Below are positions 54,740 through 62,851 of a DNA stretch of 64,000 nucleotides, piece after piece (the first letter of the stretch is position 1; each line of letters starts with the position of its first letter). The stretch covers positions 4,234,001 through 4,298,000 of the forward strand of contig NZ_CP097269.1 in NCBI RefSeq assembly GCF_028473645.1. Reading direction: 5' to 3'. The notes under the pieces are model-generated. The model was not told the DNA's origin, did no database searches, and saw nothing but the letters and a program-made list of their open reading frames with translations. Position numbers and translations under genes: made by a program. The DNA is from Acidovorax sp. GBBC 1281. GTDB taxonomy: Bacteria > Pseudomonadota > Gammaproteobacteria > Burkholderiales > Burkholderiaceae_C.

Positions 54740-55495
54740 ATGGAAACGATCTACTGGGTGGTGGGCATCGGGGCGGTAGTGGCCGGGTTCGTGCAGGGGC
54801 TGTCAGGCTTCGCGTTCGGCATGGTGGCCATGTCGTTCTGGGCCTGGACGCTGGAGCCGCGCCTGGCGGCGGCGCTGGCGGTGTTCGGAGCGCTCACCGG
54901 GCAGATCGTCGCGGCGGTGTCGGTGCGCCGCGGCTTCGACGTGCGCACGCTGGCGCCGTTCGTGCTGGGCGGGCTGCTGGGCATTCCGCTGGGCGTGGCC
55001 TTGCTGCCGCGCCTGGACATGGTGTGGTTCAAGACGCTGCTGGGCGCCCTGCTGGTGCTGTGGTGCCCGACCATGCTGATGGCCAAGCGCCTGCCGCGCA
55101 TCCGCTCGGGTGGCCGCGTGGCCGATGGCGTCGTGGGGCTGGCCGGCGGCGTGATGGGCGGCATCGGCGGATTCACCGGCACGCTGCCCACGCTGTGGTG
55201 CACCCTGCGCGGCTACGAGAAGGACCAGCAGCGTGCCGTGATCCAGAACTTCAACCTGTCGATGCTGCTGGTCACCATGGGCACCTACCTGGGCACCGGC
55301 ATGGTCACGCGGGACATGCTGCCGTTCTTCGCCATCGTGGCGCCGGCGATGCTGGTGCCCACGCTGCTCGGCACGCGGCTGTACATCGGGCTGAGCGACG
55401 TGGCCTTCCGGCAGATCGTGCTGGGCCTGCTCACGGCATCGGGCGTGGCCTTGCTGGCCTCGTCGCTGCCGCAGCTGGTGGCGCGCCACCTGTAG
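54740..55495 (+). CDS. TSUP (TauE/SafE) family permease
   Basis: 251 residues from METIYWVVGIGAVVAGFVQGLSGFAFGM, with GGGGAG upstream; the frame is open 43 codons further upstream but without membrane character. About eight hydrophobic segments occur in two repeats. The family motifs FVQGLSGFAFGMVAMSFW and GGVMGGIGGFTGTLPTLWCTLRGY are clear. The family exports or imports sulfonates, sulfite and other organic anions, and the substrate here is unknown. It is divergent from the LysR gene, so it is probably controlled by it. Confidence 0.88.
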   Translation: METIYWVVGIGAVVAGFVQGLSGFAFGMVAMSFWAWTLEPRLAAALAVFGALTGQIVAAVSVRRGFDVRTLAPFVLGGLLGIPLGVALLPRLDMVWFKTLLGALLVLWCPTMLMAKRLPRIRSGGRVADGVVGLAGGVMGGIGGFTGTLPTLWCTLRGYEKDQQRAVIQNFNLSMLLVTMGTYLGTGMVTRDMLPFFAIVAPAMLVPTLLGTRLYIGLSDVAFRQIVLGLLTASGVALLASSLPQLVARHL

Positions 55496-55542
55496 CGGCC
55501 GAAAGAGAGAGGACGGGGCCCGCGCGGCCCTCCCCGCCTCCT

Positions 55543-56637
55543 TCAGCGCTGCACGCCCTCGACCAGCCAGTTCATCTGCAGGATCTGCGCATCGCCGAGG
55601 GTCTGGCCCGCGGCGATGACCTCGCGGCCGGTGTTGTCGCGCACAGGGGTCGCGCCCGCGCGGAACGGGTGGAATCGCCCCTTGGCGATGTCTTCCTGGC
55701 GGGCCAGCACCTCGGCCTTCACGGCCGGCGGCACCTTGCTGCCGAAGCCCTCGACGCGGATCATGCCCTCGCGCACGCCGCCCCAGAGGTTGCCGCTTTT
55801 CCATATGCCCTGCGCCACGGCGCGCACGCGTTCGGTGTAGTAGCCGCCCCACTGGTGCGTGACGGCGAGGATCTGCGCGTCCGGCCCCATGCGGCGCATG
55901 TCCGAGTGGTAGCCGATCGCGAGCTTGCCGCGCTCCTGGGCCGCGGCCATCACCGCCGTGGAGCCGGTGTGGAAGGCCACCACGTCCACGTTCTGGTTGA
56001 ACAGCGCCATGGCCGCATCGCGCTCCTTGGGCGGGTCGAACCACACGTCCAGCCACACCAGCTTGACCGTGGCCTGGGGGTTGACCGAGCGCAGGCCCAG
56101 CGTGAACGCATTGATGCCCTGCAGCACCTCGGGGATGGGAAAGCCGGCCACGTAGCCCGCCACGTTGGTGCGCGTCATGCGCCCGGCGGCGACGCCGGCC
56201 AAGTAGCGGCCCTCGTAATAACGGGCGTTGGCCGTGGCCACGTTGGGCGCGGTCTGGTAGCCGGTGATGGATTCGAATTTCACACCGGGATAGTCCCGCG
56301 CCACCCGCAGCGTGGGCTCCATGTAGCCAAAGCTGGGAGTGAAGATGATCTGGTGCCCCGTGGCGGCCAAGTCGCGGATGACGCGCTCGGCGTCCGCGCC
56401 CTCGGCCACGTTCTCCACGAACGTGGTGCGCACGCGGTCGCCCATGGCGGCTTCGACGGCCTTGCGGCCCTCGTCGTGCTGGCGCGTCCAGCCCGCTTCG
56501 GTGATGGGCGAGACATAGACGAAGCCGGCCCTCACCACGGCCGAGGGGACGGTCTGGGCGGTCTGGCCGGTTTGGGAAAAGGCGGGGGAAAGCCAACAGC
56601 AAGCGACCACGAGCGTGGCTGCGAGGTTTTTGTACAT
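55543..56637 (-). CDS. BMP-family ABC transporter substrate-binding protein
   Basis: 364 residues with a signal peptide (MYKNLAATLVVACCWLSPAFSQ). The mature part begins RAGFVYVSPITEAGWTRQHDEGRKAVE and continues IIFTPSFGYMEPTLRVARDYPGVKFESITGYQTAPNVATANARYYEGRYLAGVAAGRMTRTNVAGYVAGFPIPEV, the Bmp/PnrA family pattern that binds purine nucleosides or related ligands. No permease or ATPase lies beside it in the window, so it is an orphan or part of a distant system. It is convergent with the TSUP gene (47 bp). Confidence 0.9.
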   Translation of the reverse strand: MYKNLAATLVVACCWLSPAFSQTGQTAQTVPSAVVRAGFVYVSPITEAGWTRQHDEGRKAVEAAMGDRVRTTFVENVAEGADAERVIRDLAATGHQIIFTPSFGYMEPTLRVARDYPGVKFESITGYQTAPNVATANARYYEGRYLAGVAAGRMTRTNVAGYVAGFPIPEVLQGINAFTLGLRSVNPQATVKLVWLDVWFDPPKERDAAMALFNQNVDVVAFHTGSTAVMAAAQERGKLAIGYHSDMRRMGPDAQILAVTHQWGGYYTERVRAVAQGIWKSGNLWGGVREGMIRVEGFGSKVPPAVKAEVLARQEDIAKGRFHPFRAGATPVRDNTGREVIAAGQTLGDAQILQMNWLVEGVQR

Positions 56638-56823
56638 GGTGGTCCTCTACATGGTCCCGGGGGATGGAAACGCGAAAGGCGGCCGGGACAGCCGCCTTTC
56701 GGGGAGCGCGATTGTAGTCAGCCGGCCCGGCCCGCGTGCCAGCAGGGCCATGCGGGCGGGCGCCCCTGCGGCCACCCGGCCGAGGGCTAGAAGGGCCGCC
56801 ATTCACCGACCAGGAGTGAAAAG

Positions 56824-56874
56824 TGCCTCCAGCGCAATTAGAACTAGGGCATGCCGCTATATTTTCGATAGCAC
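56824..56874 (-). repeat. Copy D of dispersed ATAGC/CTAG repeat
   Basis: Minus strand: GTGCTATCG-aaaa-TATAGC stem-loop, GGCATGCCCTAGTTC, TAATTGCGCTGGAGGC. It contributes the last codons and stop (CTAG) of the gene remnant at 56844. Confidence 0.7.
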
Positions 56875-57175
56875 ATATTCACCCCAGGGAGCGTCACCTT
56901 CCTCACCACACCCCAGCTGTAGGCCGGCTGGGCCACGGCATGGAACAAGCCGTAGGACAGGCCCGGGGTTCAACCATCCCGGCCTGGTTCTGGCTCAGGC
57001 GGCTGTGGCTCTCCGCCGCTGCAAACCAGCTCCAGATCACGGCGGTGATCAGGTTTCCACTGATTTGCTCGCCAGTCAGGTTCTGCAGGTGGTTGGCTTG
57101 CAGTTGGTTTTTGGTGTTCTCCAGTCTCGTCTTGAGGCTGTCCAATTGTCTGGCGCTGATTCCCTTGCGCCAATA
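56844..57175 (-). pseudogene. Gene remnant, 5'-truncated by an IS5-family element and frameshifted
   Basis: From the IS boundary the minus strand reads ARQLDSLKTRLENTKNQLQA, NHLQNLTGEQISGNLITAVIW and SWFAAAESHSRLSQNQAGMVEP. A shift of frame at a C-run (around 56970) is then needed to continue GLSYGLFHAVAQPAYSWGVV, RKVTLPGVNM to a TAG in repeat copy D. Both segments have natural protein composition while the alternative continuations do not. One hydrophobic stretch (GNLITAVIWSWFAAA) suggests a membrane or hydrophobic core. The family is not securely recognised. It is not functional as it stands. Confidence 0.6.
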
Positions 57176-58457
57176 GGGAACCTCTCAAAACCCATCCGGT
57201 CCCTTGTTGATCGAGAATGCGTGCTCCATCCTTTGCCATGATCACTCCCCGTAGCGCCCTGAAGTTCGACCTGTTCGCTGAGGCCTCGCGCCAACACAAG
57301 AGAGATGAGGTGGGCGATCCGCTGCAGGTGATCGCGCGGCACATCGACTTCGCAGAACTGGCCCGGCTGGTGGATGCCTTGATCGAACGCGGGGGTGGCC
57401 GCCGGGGCGGTCGGCCCGCCTACCCCACCGAGGTGATGGTGCGCATCCTGGTGTTGAAGCGGCTGTACAACCTGTCCGATGAGCAGATGGAGTATCAGTT
57501 GCTGGACCGGGGGAGCTACCAGCGGTTTTGCCTGTTGCAGGATGCGATGAACGTGCCGGACCGCAACACGATCTGGCGCTTTGGCGAGCGCCTTGGCGTG
57601 GGCGGGGCAACGGCCTTGTTCCAGGGGGTGGATGCCCAACTGCAGCGCCACGGCTACATCGCCCGGGGCGGGCAGGCCATTGATGCCACGCTGGTGCCCG
57701 CGCCCCGACAGCACATCGGCCAGCAGGAGCGGCGAACGCTGGCACAAGGCGGGCAGCCGGACTGGAGCCAAGCGCGACGCAGGCAAAAGGATGTGGAGGC
57801 CACGCACACGAAGAAGCACGGCAAAAGCCACTTCGGCTACAAGCTCAGCGTGAGCGTGGACCTCAAGCACGGCTTCATCCGCCGCCTCGCCACGGGCACG
57901 GCCAGCGAGCACGACGGGCACCACTTCGATGAGGTGCTGGACATGCACAACACCGGGCGGGCAGTGCATGCGGACAAAGCCTACCCGAGCCGCCAAAGGT
58001 GCCAGATGCTGAAAGTGCTGGGATTCGTGGATGCGATGCAGCGCCGTGCGCAGGCGGGCCGACCACAGAGCGAATGCCAGAAGGGGCGCAACCAGCGCAT
58101 CGCAAAGAAACGAGCCAAGGTGGAGCACGTGTTCGCCGGTATCCGCCACCTGGGGGGCAAGTTCGTGCGCACCATCGGACAGGCGCGCGCCACGGTGGGG
58201 ATGACGATGATGGCCGCCTGCTACAACATGAAGCGACTGGCCTGGTTCCTGCATCGGGGCGTGGATGCTTTCTTCAAGCCCGCCACTGGCAAGGCACAAG
58301 TGCGCCTGCAAACGGTGAAAGCCTGAGCCACCGGGCCTGCAAGGCCCCTCATGCACCCAGGCGCAGACCGTTGCTGGGCCTCATCACGCTCAAACGGCTA
58401 CTGGCGCCCACTCCTCCCTATTCGGATTCGTCAAACATGGGGTTGTGAGAGGCTCCC
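57176..58457 (+). mobile_element. IS5-family insertion sequence
   Basis: Ends GGGAACCTCTCAAAACCC (left) and GGGAGCCTCTCACAACCC (right, minus strand) are imperfect inverted repeats bounding one transposase gene. No clear target duplication is seen (left flank ...CAATA, right flank GTAAG...), and the genes on the two sides are unrelated fragments, so a rearrangement after insertion is likely. Confidence 0.82.
57238..58326 (+). CDS. IS5-family transposase
   Basis: 362 residues from MITPRSALKFDLFAEASRQHK (an in-frame ATG 7 codons upstream is less likely). The N-terminal DUF772-like domain (HIDFAELARLVDALI, YPTEVMVRILVLKRLYNLSDEQMEYQLLDRGSYQRF) precedes the DDE core with GGQAIDATLVPA, AVHADKAYPS and KRAKVEHVFAGIRHLGG. 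The frame is intact, so it is potentially active. It is unrelated to the IS903-type copy at 39254. Confidence 0.92.
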   Translation: MITPRSALKFDLFAEASRQHKRDEVGDPLQVIARHIDFAELARLVDALIERGGGRRGGRPAYPTEVMVRILVLKRLYNLSDEQMEYQLLDRGSYQRFCLLQDAMNVPDRNTIWRFGERLGVGGATALFQGVDAQLQRHGYIARGGQAIDATLVPAPRQHIGQQERRTLAQGGQPDWSQARRRQKDVEATHTKKHGKSHFGYKLSVSVDLKHGFIRRLATGTASEHDGHHFDEVLDMHNTGRAVHADKAYPSRQRCQMLKVLGFVDAMQRRAQAGRPQSECQKGRNQRIAKKRAKVEHVFAGIRHLGGKFVRTIGQARATVGMTMMAACYNMKRLAWFLHRGVDAFFKPATGKAQVRLQTVKA

Positions 58458-59546
58458 GTAAGTGTAGGAGCCTTCGACCTTGCGCTCGTTGGCCAGCAAC
58501 TCGTCCACGCTTCCGATTGCCTGCACCACCTGCGCACCTTGCGCCTGCTTGGACAGTTCAGCCGCCTGCCGCACATACTGCGTCCAGCTGTCTTTTGAAG
58601 CACTGTCGAGGTCCCATACCACCTCCAGCTTGCGCTTAGCAGAAAGTGCCGCCCAAGTGTTGCGCGCAACGATGCCCACCCCAGCCAAGCACTCTGTGGG
58701 CTTACCGGTACCCTCCACGACAAACGCGTGCGTGACGCCTGGAAGTGAACGGATCGTCTCGAGGTTGGCCGACGTCACCTTGCCGTAAACCGAAGGGCAC
58801 TTCTGAAACACAGCCACGAGCATGTTCGGTACCTGCACATCGATACCCAAAAGGGGTTGACCGGTAGCGATCTTGTGGCTGTCGACGCCCTTGTGGCGTT
58901 TGCCAAGAAGCTTGAAGTCCTTGCGGTCCTTCAGCCTGACTTGCGCCAGTTCGGGCACGGGCATTGCGGCGGCGTCGCTGGCGAGGTCACCATAACTCGC
59001 CGTCCGCCCGCTGCGCTGGTGTCTCAACTGACTGCCCCCGGTAGTGATCTCCGAGGACGGCACGTCCCACCTCTTTGCTGCCGCTGCCACAAGCATCGAG
59101 CGCGCACCGGCACCCGCATGCCGCAGCGTCATCCAGCTTGTCGCAACCGACAAGGAGCCACCTGAGAACTGGTTGCCGTAGACAGCGGGATCAACGGGAA
59201 CCTGCTCCACCTGCACATCCTCCCATCGCGCATCGAGCTCTTCCGCGATGATCAGTGCGAAGGCCGTCTTGACGCCTTGCCCCATCTCCGGGTTGCGGGC
59301 CATCACGGTGATCCTACCGTCGGGCGCAATGCGCACGTACGCCCCCGGAGCGAACGGCGGCCCTGAAGGGGTCGCAGAATTCTGCGCAAAGGACGACTCC
59401 GTCGTCCCCGTTCCAATCGCGAGCCCAGCGCCAGTGCCTCCAACCAGCTGCAAGAAACCCCGCCGCGACAGCTCACGGGGCACAGATTCCGGTCCTTCAA
59501 TGCCATCCGCCAAAAGGTCTGTAGCTTGTGCATCCACTTTCGTCAT
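58458..59546 (-). pseudogene. Molybdopterin oxidoreductase large subunit (IorB-like), 3' half lost
   Basis: From MTKVDAQATDLLADG (ATG 59544-59546). A twin-arginine signal (LSRRGFLQLVGGTGAGLAIG) shows the native enzyme is exported folded. The text APGAYVRIAPDGRITVMARNPEMGQGVKTAFALIIAEELDARWEDVQVEQ is typical of xanthine-dehydrogenase-family, isoquinoline 1-oxidoreductase beta-type subunits. The family is about 730-760 residues. Here about 363 remain before the IS5 element; the frame then continues 9 codons into the IS and stops. The molybdenum-cofactor-binding half is missing, so it is inactive. Its start overlaps the upstream stop by ATGA, the normal coupling to the small subunit. Confidence 0.85.
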
Positions 59547-60202
59547 GATGCGCCCCTGGCGCCAGCGCCGGCCTTGGCTGCCGCGTGGATGGCTTGGCGA
59601 ATGCGGATGTAGGTACCGCAACGGCAAAGGTTCCGAGACATGAAGTCGTTGATCTCGATGCTGTCGAAGGCCAACGGGTCCCAGGTATCGGCACCGATCC
59701 ATTCGACCAGGTTGTCGTGCTCGGGATCGTCAGGGTTCGCCATGGCCCGCACGAACTCCGCATAGCCCGGTGCGCCTCCGCAATCCTCCGGCGGCGTTGC
59801 ACAGGCACCGCCGGCACAGAACGGGAGCACGAACTGCGGCATCGGTGCGATCTTCTTCTCGACCTTGATGCGGTGGTCCCAGTAGTCCCCGAAGTCGTAG
59901 ACGTAGCTCAGCGTCGACCGGTTCAGGGCAGTGGTCAGTCGCGTGCTTTCGCTGGTGATCGAGCCAGGCTCGTCGTGCATCGGGTCTGGCGTGCCATAGC
60001 GCTCGCCGTCGCCAGCGATGAACTCGTGCAGATGCGAGTGGCCCCAGCCGAAGGCAGCCTGGACCACAAGATGCAGCTTGGCCAGGGTGATCGTCTCTGG
60101 CACCAGGACGCGGCGCCAGACCTTGGGCTTGGTGCCGCGCAATTCAATGTGCAGTTGCAGGATCGCCGCTGGTGCCTTGATCCGTTGGACCTTGCTCGCC
60201 AT
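59543..60202 (-). CDS. Chimera: pRiA4b ORF-3-like protein fused to the tail of a [2Fe-2S] oxidoreductase subunit
   Basis: 219 residues. Residues 1-185 (MASKVQRIKAPAAILQLHIELRGTKPKVWRRVLVP to WIGADTWDPLAFDSIEIN) are the pRiA4b ORF-3 family (PF07929), with GWGHSHLHEF and YDFGDYWDH motifs. The last 30 residues (DFMSRNLCRCGTYIRIRQAIHAAAK) are instead the C-terminus of an IorA-type [2Fe-2S] subunit, with a single CRCG and no partner cysteines. The ATG is 2 nt after the tnpC stop, so the first part is an IS66 passenger gene. The tail keeps the ATGA coupling to the IorB-like gene. It is a product of recombination, and Fe-S function is not possible. Confidence 0.78.
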   Translation of the reverse strand: MASKVQRIKAPAAILQLHIELRGTKPKVWRRVLVPETITLAKLHLVVQAAFGWGHSHLHEFIAGDGERYGTPDPMHDEPGSITSESTRLTTALNRSTLSYVYDFGDYWDHRIKVEKKIAPMPQFVLPFCAGGACATPPEDCGGAPGYAEFVRAMANPDDPEHDNLVEWIGADTWDPLAFDSIEINDFMSRNLCRCGTYIRIRQAIHAAAKAGAGARGAS

Positions 60203-60204
60203 GC

Positions 60205-61661
60205 TCAAGCTGCTTGTCGTTGGTCTTCGGCGTGTCGGCCGATGTTCCACGGCAGCAACTCGTCGATGCGATTGATCGGATGGTCCGCAATGCGCCCGAG
60301 CACATCGCGCAGGTAAGCCTCGGGGTCGAGCCCGTTCAGCTTGGCCGTCTCCACCAGGCTGTAGATGGCCGCGGCGCGCTCGCCCCCAGCGTCCGAGCCC
60401 ATGAACATGAAGTTCTTGCGGCCCAGGCTCACGCCGCGCAGCGCGCGCTCGGCGGCGTTGTTGTCGATCTCGATGCGACCGTCGTCACGGTAGCGCGTCA
60501 ACGACCGGAGCCGTGTGAGCGTGTAGCCGATGGCGCGTGCGAGTTCCGACTTGGCACACACCTGCCCGAGCATCCCTCGCAACCAGGCGAACAGTTCCTC
60601 GAGCAACGGCCCGGCTCGCGCCTGCCGCTCCCGGCAGCGCTCATCCGGTGGGCGGCCGCGGATGTCGGATTCGATCGCATACAGCGCACCGATGCGCCGA
60701 AGGGCCTGTTCTGCAACCGAGCCCTGCGCCCGCCCCTGGCTCTCGTGCAGATCCCAGAATGGTCTGCGCGCATGCGCCCAGCACGAAGCCTCGATGACGT
60801 TGCCGTTTGCATAGAGCTTGGCGAAGCCGGCATACGCATCGGCCTGCAACACGCCCTTGAAGTTCTTCAGGTGCGCCTGAGGATGTTCACCCTTGCGGTC
60901 GGGCGAGTAACGCAACCACGCCGCGGGCGCGTCTGCACTCGCAGATGACCGATCGTCACGCACGTAGACCCAGAGCCGCCCGGTCTTGGTCTTGCCCCGC
61001 CCGGGCGAGAGCACCGCCACTGGCGTGTCGTCGGCGTGGAGCTTGGAGCCCGCCAGCACGTAGCGCCCGAGCGCTGCGACCAGTGGGTGCAAGAGCTTCT
61101 CGCTCTGGCCGACCCAGCCAGCCATCGTGGAGCGCTCGATCAGGACGCCCTCGCGTGCGTAGATCCGGCTCTGGCGGTACAGCGGTTGGTGGTCGCAATA
61201 CTTGGCGACCAGCACGTGGGCCAGCAGCCCGGGGCCGGCCACGCCGCGTGCGATGGGCCGGCTGGGCGCTGGCGCCTGGAAGATCGATTCGCACGCCATG
61301 CAGGCGAGCTTGGGGCGCACGTGGCGGATCACCTTGAAGCGCGAGGGCACGTACTCCAGTTGTTCCGAGACGTCCTGGCCGATCTGCCGCAGCCGACCAC
61401 CACATGCGCTGCAGCCGCAGGCCTGGCCGGCGGCATCGCGCCGCGCATCCGATGTCTCGGGCCGGTACACATGGTTCTCCCGCGGCAGGTGTGTGGGCAG
61501 GCTGCGGTCGAAGCCTTCGCTGTTGGCCGCTTGCGCCTTCGGTGTCTTGCCGACCGGTGCGAGTTCATGAGCAGTTTGAGCAGGGCGACTTCCGCGTCAC
61601 GGGCCTGCACGACACGCAGCAGCGAGTCGACGGTGTGGGGTGCGTTGGCGGTGTTCGGCAC
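60205..61661 (-). pseudogene. IS66 transposase TnpC, internal deletion with frameshift
   Basis: The N-terminal piece [32 protein letters not shown] starts at the GTG 61661. Right after it the sequence jumps, in another frame, to [40 protein letters not shown] and the full catalytic part ([46 protein letters not shown]). The missing piece is the coiled-coil KLxxQIARLKRxxFGxSSE region of about 50-60 residues. A 421-codon frame (60205-61470) remains open, but it lacks the N-terminal zinc/leucine-zipper region, so transposition is unlikely. Confidence 0.8.
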
Positions 61662-61738
61662 GCCATCTACTATGCCATCGGACCTACCCGGAATCGACCG
61701 CGACCAGCGCGTTCAGAAGACGAATTCTTGAGCCCAGT

Positions 61739-62086
61739 TCAAGCTGCGAGCGCAGGCTGATCTGTGCGCATCGGCATGCGCCAGTCGATGCCTTCGAGCA
61801 GCATCGAGAGCTGTGCCGGCGTGAGCGAGACCTTGCCGCCTTGCGCCTGCGGCCAGACGAATCGGCCGCGCTCCAGGCGCTTGGCCAGCAGAAGCAATCC
61901 CTGGCCATCGAACCACAGCACCTTGAGCATGTCGCCGCGCCGGCCGCGGAAGACGAAGACGTGACCGCAGAAGGGGTTGGCCGCCAGCGCCGTCTGCACC
62001 ATCGCAGACAGGCCGTTGAAGCCCTTCCTCATGTCGGTGTGGCCGGCAACGATCCAGACGCGGGTGCTCGTGGGAAGGCCGATCAC
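61739..62086 (-). CDS. tnpB: IS66 accessory protein TnpB
   Basis: 115 residues from the GTG at 62084-62086, which overlaps the tnpA stop by GTGA. VIGLPTSTRVWIVAGHTDMRKGFNGLSAMVQTAL, GHVFVFRGRRGDMLKVLWFDGQGLLLLAKRLERGRFVWP is the complete IS66 Orf2 signature. It is required for transposition together with TnpA and TnpC in IS66 elements. The frame is open far upstream, but that part overlaps tnpA. Confidence 0.9.
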   Translation of the reverse strand: MIGLPTSTRVWIVAGHTDMRKGFNGLSAMVQTALAANPFCGHVFVFRGRRGDMLKVLWFDGQGLLLLAKRLERGRFVWPQAQGGKVSLTPAQLSMLLEGIDWRMPMRTDQPALAA

Positions 62087-62484
62087 GCCAGCGCCTTGAG
62101 CGTCTGCAGGACATGGCGCACGCTGGCTTCGTCGACTGCACCGCGCAATCGCACCCTCGCCCCGCCGACATCGATCTCGATGGTCCCGCCAGGCTGACGA
62201 GGCGCCGCCGCCGTGGGTGAAGGGCATGGCGCAACCGGAGCAGCTTCGATGGTGACGGGCAGCAACATCGGCGAGGGCTGCGGCGGCGCTGGCGTCTGGG
62301 GCTGCTCTTGCGTGCTCAGGTGCATCCGGCGCCATGCGAACAGCAGGTTCGAGTTGATGCCGGCCTGCAGCGCGACGGCGGCCACTGACGCGCCGGGCAC
62401 CAGGCTTCGTGCGACCAGCTCGCGCTTGAACATCGGGCTGTGCTCGCGCCGACGGCGCTTGCTCGGGGTGTCTTGATCGTTCAT
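62083..62484 (-). CDS. tnpA: IS66 accessory protein TnpA
   Basis: 133 residues. An N-terminal helix-turn-helix (RREHSPMFKRELVARSLVPGASVAAVALQAGINSNLLFAWRRMH) is followed by a Pro-rich linker and the small C-terminal domain GGTIEIDVGGARVRLRGAVDEASVRHVLQTLKAL. First gene of the IS66 operon, coupled to tnpB by a 4-bp overlap. Confidence 0.9.
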   Translation of the reverse strand: MNDQDTPSKRRRREHSPMFKRELVARSLVPGASVAAVALQAGINSNLLFAWRRMHLSTQEQPQTPAPPQPSPMLLPVTIEAAPVAPCPSPTAAAPRQPGGTIEIDVGGARVRLRGAVDEASVRHVLQTLKALA

Positions 62485-62590
62485 TGATGTGCATTAGCGG
62501 TTCTTCATGCACACCATCGCAGCGTACATGGACCACCGATCCTGCACATCAGCCCTCAGCAAAAACAGAGGGTACTGAGAAGACGCTTAC

Positions 62591-62851
62591 CTACCAACCT
62601 GCATGGCTTTGTTATCAAGCTACGGTCGATGCTGGATCAACGCCAAGCGCAATTGCCCAGCTTTGACGTGCCGCATAGACTTACCGGCAAATGGGTTCGC
62701 AAACGCCCTCTGCAGAACACCGATCTTGGGGTGGCCTGAAAGGCGCCAGCCCAGGTTCGCTGAACAACCTACCGCTGACGCCACCGGCGGCTCTGAGCAG
62801 CAGCTCTGACTTGGCCAGCCTGCTCGCGCTACAAAGCCGCCCCCACGCCAG
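62591..62851. other. Intergenic region between the IS66 end and the SDR gene
   Basis: 261 bp. An open minus-strand frame (62620-62874) overlaps the end of the SDR gene and has a biased Trp/Arg/Ser composition, so I do not call it. No repeat or terminator hairpin is convincing. It marks the outer flank of the IS66 insertion, whose 8-bp duplication cannot be tested because the other end is missing. Confidence 0.4.

Larger units (their letters stand above)
60203..62590 (-). mobile_element. IS66-family element, right end lost
   Basis: The upstream end is intact: on the minus strand it begins GTAAGCGTCTTCTCAGTACC at 62590, the IS66 terminal signature. tnpA, tnpB and a damaged tnpC follow, then the pRiA4b-like passenger. 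No matching GTAAGCG-type end is found between 59500 and 60205, so the other end was deleted when the passenger fused with the oxidoreductase gene. Confidence 0.8.
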
